In this document: in pieces, positions 1 through 5,855 of the stretch
Numbering within the stretch: the stretch's first letter is position 1
How the letters are laid out: the number at the start of each line of letters is the position of its first letter
Source of the DNA: Bacteroidaceae bacterium
GTDB taxonomy: Bacteria > Bacteroidota > Bacteroidia > Bacteroidales > Bacteroidaceae
DNA length: 6,304 nt
Direction of reading: 5' to 3'
Assembly (NCBI GenBank): GCA_016284115.1
Contig: JAEEOD010000257.1
Coordinates: 1 to 6,304, forward strand
Program-made: the position numbers and the translations under genes
Notes under the pieces: model-generated
What the model saw: the letters and a program-made list of their open reading frames with translations, nothing else
What the model was told of the DNA's origin: nothing
The model's database searches: none

Positions 1-730
<730 letters not shown>

Positions 731-731
<1 letters not shown>

Positions 732-2092
732 TGAACATGAAACTTCATTTATTATCAATAGCACTGCTGGCTTTGGCTTCTTGCTCGAGCCAGCAGTCTG
801 CTAATAACCCTCTGCTTAGCATTGAGGGTGGACAGATTCAGGGTGTGGTGTCCAATGACCCTGCAGTTTTGGTTTATAAAGGTGTACCTTATGCAGCAGC
901 CCCTGTGGGCGACCTTCGTTGGAAAGCGCCACAAGCAGTCTCTCCTTGGGAGGGCGTCAAAATAGCCGACAAATGGGGAGCAGCGGCCATGCAGAACAGC
1001 GGGAAGGCCACGGGTGATTTCTACTTCAAGGAGTTCTATGCAGATGGTGACCCTGAGTTCAGTGAAGATTGTCTTTACCTGAACGTTTGGGCACCAGCCG
1101 ATGCAGTTGGCCAACCCGATAAGAAACTGCCGGTAGCCATGTGGATTCATGGCGGTGCTTATGACCACGGTTATGGCTATGAGATAACAATGGATGGCGA
1201 TGCTTGGGCCAAACGTGGTGTTATTCTGGTCACCATCAACTACAGGGTAGGCATCTTTGGTTTCCTGGCTCACCCCGATTTGATTGCCGAAGACACCAAG
1301 AACGCTCCTGGTAACTATGGCACGCTCGACCAGATTGCAGCACTGAAATGGATTAAAAACAACATTGCCCAGTTTGGTGGCGACCCATCCAATATTACCA
1401 TCCTTGGACAGAGTGCTGGTGCTGCCAGCATTAAGAACTTGGTGATGTCACCTTTATCGAAGAAACTCATCAGCCATGCCATCATCCAGAGTGGTGGTGG
1501 TATCGACGAGCAAGTATTGCCAGAGCAATCACTCAATGAATTTGCCATTGATTGCAAAGCTTTCATGGATGAGAACGGTCTGACTGATGTAGCTAAGATG
1601 CGTGCAGCCAGTGCTGATGATTTGTTGAAGATTTTCAACAACAAGCCTCAGCAACTTCGTTTCCGCCCCCATTATGACAGCGTAAACATCCCTTATGGCT
1701 TTACTGCTGCCACGTTCGATGGAACCATCGCCAATGTACCTTACATGATTGGCTATTGTGCCAATGACAACCCCACTATGGGAGCTGGCATCCAGCGTTT
1801 TGCCACTGAACGTAAAAAACAGCATGCAAAACCGGTCTATACCTATTTGTTTGCCCGCCCGTTGCCAGGCGATGATGCTGGTTCTTTCCACTCATCAGAG
1901 TTGTGGTTCATGTTCCACACCCTTGACCGTGCTTGGCGTCCGTTCACGGAAGCTGACTACCAGTTAGCGGATAAGAGGACTGATGCATGGACGAACTTTG
2001 CCAAAACAGGCAACCCCAATGCTCCAGAAAGCAATGATTGGAAACCATACGATCCCGAGAACGACTTCACTTATGTGTTCGATATCGAGTAA
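731..2092 (+). CDS. Type-B carboxylesterase, predicted lipoprotein, shortened
   Basis: A 453-residue carboxylesterase of the type B / cholinesterase family (alpha/beta hydrolase). It begins with a lipoprotein signal peptide: a hydrophobic stretch and lipobox LASC with Cys18, so it is probably membrane-anchored in the periplasm or on the cell surface. Family marks are YKGVPYAAAPVGDLRW at 49-64, the second signature EDCLYLNVW at 112-120, the oxyanion-hole region HGGAY at 140-144, the nucleophile elbow GQSAG with Ser228, and GSFHSSELW with catalytic His387. The usual catalytic Glu site (G-x-x-x-D-E) reads GYCANDNPT, so Asp346 is the best acid candidate. The acid-to-His distance is only about 41 residues, against roughly 110 in acetylcholinesterase, so a segment near residue 353 appears to be missing. 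The reading frame is intact. It follows the CE1-like esterase with a one-base overlap and is the last gene before a strong terminator. A role in deacylating glycans is inferred from context; the substrate is unknown. Confidence 0.88.
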
Positions 2093-2097
2093 AACGA

Positions 2098-2130
2098 AAA
2101 GAGGGTGCTTCGGCACCCTCTTTCTTTTTC
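2098..2130 (+). terminator. Intrinsic terminator, probably bidirectional
   Basis: An 11-bp perfect stem (2098-2108 pairing with 2113-2123) is closed by the stable cUUCGg tetraloop and followed on the + strand by TTTCTTTTT. It starts 6 bases after the carboxylesterase stop. On the minus strand the same hairpin is followed by TTTTCGTTTT, so it probably also ends transcripts of the convergent plug-protein gene, whose stop is about 45 bases away. No other terminator is visible in this 76-base gap. Confidence 0.92.
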
Positions 2131-2168
2131 AGAACTACTGTATTTTTTTTTGCAACAGCCTTTCACAA

Positions 2169-2849
2169 TCATCTGTCACCCCCATTAAGGGTACGGATAA
2201 TCACCACACCATTGGCGCCACGGGCACCATAGGCACTACCATCACGATCAACAGAAAGTTCGGCAATATCCTCCACCGCCACGACGTCATTAGGATTTGC
2301 AACATTGTAAGGGACACCATCCACCACATAGAGCGGAGGCTCTGGGCCACGCATGGAGTTTCTACCTCTTGTGATAGAAAGGATTTTCACACCATCTGAC
2401 ATTACCTCTTGAGCACCGGGCACAAAGCGTCTGATTACATCGGCAACGCTCTTCATACCACTACGCATTATGTAATCATGGGTAATAGCAGAGCCTTTCT
2501 TCATCTGCGGCACAGGGAAATAAGGCACAGTCACTTCATCCAGATTACCACTCACAGTAAAAGTCTCTTTGCCCAAGTTGATGGTAATATCTTTCAGCTC
2601 GCCCACCACAATCTTGGCATCATACTTACTATTCACTGATACTTGCAACGTATCATCTGGTGTGACGTTGGATAATACAAAGCGTCCCGTCTTGTCTGTA
2701 ACGGCTGACGAATGTCCTATCTTGAGCCAAACGCTTACATTCTTTTGTGGTTTCCCTTCCTTTAAAATGGTACCCGTCAGGTCTTGGGCCTGCATGGTTT
2801 GTCCAAGCAGCAAGGCCATCATTCCAACTAATGTAGCTATCTTCTTCAT
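2169..2849 (-). CDS. Stand-alone SusC-type plug protein (plugA)
   Basis: A 226-residue predicted periplasmic protein. Residues 1-22 form a signal peptide (MKK, hydrophobic core, cleavage near MQA-QD). Residues 23-95 resemble the CarboxypepD_reg-like beta-sandwich found at the front of SusC proteins (LTGTILKEGKPQKNVSVWLK, then TDKTGRFVLSNV). Residues 100-220 resemble a TonB-receptor plug, with RGRNSM, PPLYVVDGVPY and YGARGANGVVIIRT. The protein stops six residues after that last motif, where a transporter would continue into its 22-strand barrel. The start at 2849 was chosen because it gives a proper signal peptide; the longer frame to 2930 adds a non-signal-like 27-residue leader across the promoter and into the plugB stop. 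The linker VTVPYFPVPQ differs from the VTVTAPSS of the two paralogues. The gene lies 77 bases downstream of plugB on the same strand and has its own candidate promoter. The function of barrel-less plugs is unknown to me; TonB binding or partner binding is only a guess. Confidence 0.85.
   Translation of the reverse strand: MKKIATLVGMMALLLGQTMQAQDLTGTILKEGKPQKNVSVWLKIGHSSAVTDKTGRFVLSNVTPDDTLQVSVNSKYDAKIVVGELKDITINLGKETFTVSGNLDEVTVPYFPVPQMKKGSAITHDYIMRSGMKSVADVIRRFVPGAQEVMSDGVKILSITRGRNSMRGPEPPLYVVDGVPYNVANPNDVVAVEDIAELSVDRDGSAYGARGANGVVIIRTLNGGDR
2191..2254 (-). repeat. Conserved plug 3'-end repeat, copy A
   Basis: Sixty-four bases encoding the VDRDGS-x-YGARGANGVVIIRT region of plugA; 60 of 64 match the plugB copy. 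The tract is much better conserved at DNA level than the central part of the genes. Confidence 0.85.
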
Positions 2850-2917
2850 GGTAACAATGTGTTTAGTGTTATCGTTTTTGCAAAAGTAACAAAAAAAATC
2901 AAAAGTAGCTACATTAG
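2828..2917. repeat. 12-bp inverted repeat bracketing plugA start and promoter
   Basis: CTAATGTAGCTA at 2828-2839 is the exact reverse complement of TAGCTACATTAG at 2906-2917, with 66 bases between the arms. The left arm lies inside plugA (codons 4-8, around Ile-Ala-Thr-Leu). The right arm lies between the plugB stop and the candidate plugA promoter. The segment between holds the plugA ATG and both -7-like boxes (the distal one overlaps the right arm by two bases). The core TAGCTA is itself palindromic, so part of the symmetry is cheap. Confidence 0.6.
2881..2907 (-). promoter_or_regulatory. Candidate promoter of plugA, two -7-like boxes
   Basis: The minus strand carries TACTTTTG twice (2881-2888 and 2900-2907), both exact matches to the Bacteroidetes -7 consensus TAnnTTTG. 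The nearer box would start RNA around 2875 and give a leader of about 25 bases before the plugA ATG at 2849. No TTTG -33 element at the usual spacing of about 19-21 bases was found for the near box. This is a motif match only, and the region is AT-rich. Confidence 0.45.
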
Positions 2918-2926
2918 AGTGTAAAT

Positions 2927-3643
2927 TCACCTATCACTACCTTTCATTGTACGGATAATCACCACACCATTGGCACCACGTGCACCATAGCCACTGCCAT
3001 CACGATCAACAGTAAGCTCTGCTACATCATCCATAGATAGGAGATTGTCGACCTCTACCCATGACTCGTAAGGAATGCCATCAATGATAAACAAGGGGGG
3101 ACTCAAATGATCACGCATCGAGTTAGGCCCTCGTAAGATAGAAAGAATTCTTTCATTTGTTATTGGATCCTCGATATACTGCGCGCCAGGAACAATACGC
3201 CTAATGGCATCAAGGACCGTCTTTACATGCTCACGCATAATAACGTCATGAGTAACTACTTGCATCTTCTTTAGTGTGATTACGGAGGTATAATAGTTTT
3301 TCATTGATGAAGGGGCAGTAACTGTCACTTCCTCCAAACCTCCGGAAACAGTAAAACCGTCATCCTCCAGGTTCACGATAATGTCTTTATGTTCGCCTAC
3401 CAATAGCTGAGCATCGTACTTGGTACTTACTCCCATGACCAAAGTATCTGTAGGCAACACTCTCGGTAACCAAAAGTGTCCTTCTTTATCTGTCTTGGCA
3501 GTCCCGCGATTATGCTTTAACCATACCTTTACGTTTTTCTGAGGTTTCCCATTTTTCAAGATAGTACCCGTCAATTCTTGTGCTTGTATAGCTTGGCACA
3601 ATAGCAGTGCTAATAATCCTAAAAGTCCAATCACCTTTTTCAT
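2927..3643 (-). CDS. Stand-alone SusC-type plug protein (plugB)
   Basis: A 238-residue paralogue of plugA and the most complete of the three. The signal peptide covers residues 1-22 (MKKVIGLLGLLALLL, cleavage near IQA-QE). A CarboxypepD_reg-like domain spans about 23-94 (LTGTILKNGKPQKNVKVWLK, TDKEGHFWLPRV, KDIIVNLE). Next comes LEEVTVTAPSS at 103-113, placed and composed like the TonB-box segment of SusC proteins. The plug-like domain runs to about 232, with THDVIMR, IRRIVPGAQ, RGPNSM, PPLFIIDGIPY and YGARGANGVVIIRT. The tail MKGSDR then ends the protein with no beta-barrel. The ATG at 3643 gives the signal peptide directly and lies about 28 bases from a -7-like box. The gene is divergent from the response-regulator gene across 159 bases and is followed by plugA. 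Bases 3308-3378 are identical to plugC. A periplasmic location is well supported; the role is not known. Confidence 0.88.
   Translation of the reverse strand: MKKVIGLLGLLALLLCQAIQAQELTGTILKNGKPQKNVKVWLKHNRGTAKTDKEGHFWLPRVLPTDTLVMGVSTKYDAQLLVGEHKDIIVNLEDDGFTVSGGLEEVTVTAPSSMKNYYTSVITLKKMQVVTHDVIMREHVKTVLDAIRRIVPGAQYIEDPITNERILSILRGPNSMRDHLSPPLFIIDGIPYESWVEVDNLLSMDDVAELTVDRDGSGYGARGANGVVIIRTMKGSDR
2949..3012 (-). repeat. Conserved plug 3'-end repeat, copy B
   Basis: The plugB copy; 60 of 64 bases match copy A and 61 of 64 match copy C. It lies in the same orientation as the other two. Confidence 0.85.
3308..3378 (-). repeat. 71-bp tract identical to 6234-6304
   Basis: This part of plugB, encoding the end of the CarboxypepD_reg-like domain and the TonB-box-like linker, is base-for-base identical to plugC up to the window edge. 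Identity may therefore continue further right. Immediately on the other side similarity drops: YTSVITLKKMQVV is shared as protein but with many synonymous differences. Confidence 0.95.
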
Positions 3644-3670
3644 AGCTTTAGTATTTTATATTAACCAAAA

Positions 3671-3678
3671 CAAAATTA
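3671..3678 (-). promoter_or_regulatory. Candidate -7 element of plugB
   Basis: The minus strand reads TAATTTTG, an exact fit to TAnnTTTG, placed so that RNA would start near 3665 with a leader of about 20 bases before the ATG at 3643. No convincing -33 TTTG was found at the usual distance. It is a motif match in very AT-rich DNA. Confidence 0.45.
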
Positions 3679-3776
3679 TAGTATGGTAACATAATAAATA
3701 TAATCTAATTGTAATATTAGTTCTGTGTTAATGCTTTTTTAACTTCAAAGAGCAAACGAATATGATTTGAATTGCT

Positions 3777-3784
3777 TACCTTCG
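3777..3784 (+). promoter_or_regulatory. Candidate -7 element of the two-component operon
   Basis: TACCTTCG differs from TAnnTTTG at one base and lies 18 bases before the regulator ATG at 3803, implying a very short leader. No TTTG was found at the usual -33 spacing; the nearest one (3766-3769) is too close. A weaker alternative is TATGATTTG at 3761-3769, which has one extra base in the spacer. Confidence 0.38.
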
Positions 3785-3802
3785 TAACATAGATGATAAG
3801 AT

Positions 3803-4468
3803 ATGAAGATTCTGATAATAGATGACGATATTGCCTTGTGTGCTCTTGTGAAGAGGCATCTAGAGAAAAACGGTGACGATTGCGAGTGCCTGTATGATTT
3901 GGAGAATGTTAGTGCACGTGTCAAAGAAGCTCAGCCCGATATTATTTTATTAGACATCGGCTTTGAAGGTGCTGATGGCGTTTGGTCACTGCCAACCATC
4001 GAAAATGCTGCTCCATTTGCCTCCATCATTTTTATTACCTCCCATACCGAGAGCGCTGAAATGGTACGAGCGCTCAAAGCTGGTGGCAACTATTATGTAA
4101 AGAAGCCCTTGCAGATGGATGAGTTATCGGCTATCATCAACAGTCAAAAACGCAATTTAATCGCAGGTAATCCTACTATCAAAATAGGCACCTTCGAATT
4201 TAATCGTAAAAATCAGACGTTGAGCGATGGTAAGCAGACATTGCAGCTTACTGCCCTTGAGAGCCGATTGCTCAATCTCTTGGTTATGAACCGAGACAAT
4301 GCGGTGACGAGAACAGAGATATATCAACACCTATGGAGAGGTGATGATAGTACAGCAGCCAGTCTTAACAATTTGGTATGTCATATAAGGGAGTTCTTTA
4401 CACCTGAGAGTGGTGTAGAGATTGAGACTATTTGGGGTATAGGATATAAACTGACAGTAAAAGAATGA
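3803..4468 (+). CDS. OmpR/PhoB-family response regulator
   Basis: A 221-residue cytoplasmic DNA-binding response regulator. The receiver domain (1-115) has the acidic cluster IIDDD (Asp7-Asp9), phosphoacceptor Asp51 in IILLDIGF, switch Thr79 in IIFITS and Lys101 before Pro102 (VKKP), so all phosphorylation residues are present. The C-terminal half (about 125-219) is a winged-helix domain of the OmpR type, with IGTFEFN, LTALESRLLNLL, the recognition-helix region STAASLNNLVCHIREFF, and a closing WGIGYKL hairpin. The ATG at 3803 matches the usual start of receivers (KILIIDDD). The stop overlaps the ATG of the histidine kinase (ATGA), so the two are almost certainly co-translated partners. It is divergent from plugB, making plugB and plugA its most obvious candidate targets; that link is inferred. 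RprY-like regulators of Bacteroides have this architecture, but I cannot assign orthology. Confidence 0.94.
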   Translation: MKILIIDDDIALCALVKRHLEKNGDDCECLYDLENVSARVKEAQPDIILLDIGFEGADGVWSLPTIENAAPFASIIFITSHTESAEMVRALKAGGNYYVKKPLQMDELSAIINSQKRNLIAGNPTIKIGTFEFNRKNQTLSDGKQTLQLTALESRLLNLLVMNRDNAVTRTEIYQHLWRGDDSTAASLNNLVCHIREFFTPESGVEIETIWGIGYKLTVKE

Positions 4469-5847
4469 AGAAGTATTATATCATAGCATTGGTGGCGATG
4501 GCTGCAATCCTGATATTGCTGATAAGCAACATCAAGGGGAGGTATGATGGTTATGTACAGGAGGTATCTGAGGCCATCGATAAAGCCTATGGTTATGCAG
4601 AGCTTATAGAAAGACAAATTAGGGGGAGGATTCCCAACCCTGATAGTGGGAGGCCTGTGATTTCTTACGATGTGGAAACTACTCCAAAGCAGTGGGTTGA
4701 CAGTATGCTTAGTTTACCCAAAGTAAAGAATGGCAACTATGTCATTTATGCGGTTGATGGCAGGGAAGCGAAGGCAAAAGGGATAGCCAAATCCGACAGT
4801 GAGGTTTCTGCTCTCTATTGGCACGACAGGTATATTGACCTAGGATTCTTTATCAACTTGCCAATACTGGATAGCATCTTTAGTTCACACATGAATATGG
4901 ATGTGCCCCACCGATATATCTTATCGGATAAAGAAAAGCAGGTGATTGATTCCTGTGGGGATTTCTCTTTCAAACAAGCAAACTATCAACGCAATTATCA
5001 GATAGGTTTGAAGGGCAGGCAGTTCTTGCAGATGGAAGCCCTAATATCTTTCAAAAAGTTTGCTAAAAAAGAGGTATTCCCTCTGTTGATGAGCTTTATG
5101 CTGATGTTGCTGGCTCTGGGATGCGTTTTGATGCAACTCACCGTCATCCGCAAGAAAGAGCGGGCTTTGATGCAAAGGGAAGCTGCAACAGGTGGCATTA
5201 TTCACGATTTAAAAGGACCTGTCACTACTGCTATCTCAATTATGGAGAGCCTAAAAGATACGGAGAAAGATGGGGTCATGAAAGATATCGAAAGTCGTAA
5301 TGCTATAATGCTTAAGCATGTGCAACATGAGATTGAAACACTGGGTAACACTATTCGTGAGGAACGAATGCACATCATCGTAAACCGAAAGCCTACTGAT
5401 ATAGCCTTATTGGCAGAAACGGTGAAACAGGAGGTAAATATGGTGTATCAAGCCAAGCAACATTTCATCAGCATTGATAACCAATTGCCTCAAGACTTGA
5501 AACCAGAGGTGGCTGCAGATAAGGTGGAACGTATTCTTCGCAACTTAGTAGAAAATGCTGTAAAATATGCTGATGCAGGGGTAGAGGTGCAGATACGACT
5601 AGCATTACAAAACAATGTACCTGTAGTAATGGTGCAGGATAATGGCTGGGGCATTGCTCCAAAACATATCAAAAAGATTTTCAAGCCCTATTATAGAATT
5701 GAGCAACCAGTAGGTCGTCATCGAAATGGACACGGAATGGGACTCACGAATTCCATGCACTTAGTTCGTGCTCATGGTGGTAAAATGTGGGTACAAAGTG
5801 AGCCAGGCAAAGGCAGCACCTTTAGCTTCTCATTGCCTCAAACATAA
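4465..5847 (+). CDS. Membrane sensor histidine kinase
   Basis: A 460-residue sensor kinase paired with the preceding regulator by a 4-base overlap. TM1 is at about 5-21. A periplasmic sensor region of about 180 residues (22-203) matches no domain I recognise. TM2 is at about 206-226. The HisKA dimerisation helix has phosphoacceptor His247 in IIHDLKGP. The HATPase_c domain is complete: N-box with Asn360 and Asn364 (RNLVENAVKYA), G1 box DNGWG (392-396), F-box region IFKPYYRI, G2 box GHGMGL (422-427) and the terminal GKGSTFSFSLP. There is no HAMP domain. Residue 251, four after the His, is Gly where HisKA kinases usually carry Thr or Asn for phosphatase activity. The gene ends 8 bases before the stop of the convergent plugC. 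The signal is unknown; the large periplasmic region and flanking periplasmic plug proteins make an envelope signal plausible. Confidence 0.94.
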   Translation: MKKYYIIALVAMAAILILLISNIKGRYDGYVQEVSEAIDKAYGYAELIERQIRGRIPNPDSGRPVISYDVETTPKQWVDSMLSLPKVKNGNYVIYAVDGREAKAKGIAKSDSEVSALYWHDRYIDLGFFINLPILDSIFSSHMNMDVPHRYILSDKEKQVIDSCGDFSFKQANYQRNYQIGLKGRQFLQMEALISFKKFAKKEVFPLLMSFMLMLLALGCVLMQLTVIRKKERALMQREAATGGIIHDLKGPVTTAISIMESLKDTEKDGVMKDIESRNAIMLKHVQHEIETLGNTIREERMHIIVNRKPTDIALLAETVKQEVNMVYQAKQHFISIDNQLPQDLKPEVAADKVERILRNLVENAVKYADAGVEVQIRLALQNNVPVVMVQDNGWGIAPKHIKKIFKPYYRIEQPVGRHRNGHGMGLTNSMHLVRAHGGKMWVQSEPGKGSTFSFSLPQT

Positions 5848-5855
5848 GGAAAGTT

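Larger units (their letters stand above)
3644..3802. promoter_or_regulatory. Divergent intergenic control region, plugB / response regulator
   Basis: This 159-base AT-rich gap separates the plugB and response-regulator starts and must carry the upstream control of both. Besides the two -7-like boxes it contains an inverted repeat CTAAT-N6-ATTAG (3705-3720) and a direct repeat GTAACAT (3686-3692 and 3784-3790), the second copy overlapping the likely transcription start of the regulator gene. OmpR-family regulators usually bind direct repeats, so these are candidate operator half-sites, but both are short and could be chance. Confidence 0.4.

Noticed and set aside
2143..2151. Run of nine T as a second terminator
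   Set aside because: No hairpin precedes it on the + strand; the UUCG hairpin just upstream explains termination.
1983..2889. Plus-strand open frames at 1983-2399, 2038-2232, 2409-2639 and 2569-2889
   Set aside because: They cross the terminator or lie antisense to plugA, and their sequences look like shadow translations with no domain features.
2850..2930. Longer plugA start at 2930 (27 extra residues)
   Set aside because: The extra leader is not signal-like, crosses the candidate promoter and runs into the plugB stop; the MKK start at 2849 gives a typical signal peptide matching plugB.
2169..3643. plugA and plugB as pseudogene fragments of SusC transporters
   Set aside because: Intact signal peptides, intact frames, the same end point and tail in three copies, and no barrel remnants downstream argue for real short genes.
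3644..3802. Riboswitch, small RNA or tRNA in the divergent gap
   Set aside because: No cloverleaf, conserved aptamer or strong hairpin was seen in this AT-rich 159-base region.
3793..3825. Small 10-codon frame overlapping the response-regulator start
   Set aside because: It starts at or near the expected transcription start, has no ribosome site and is too short to separate from chance.
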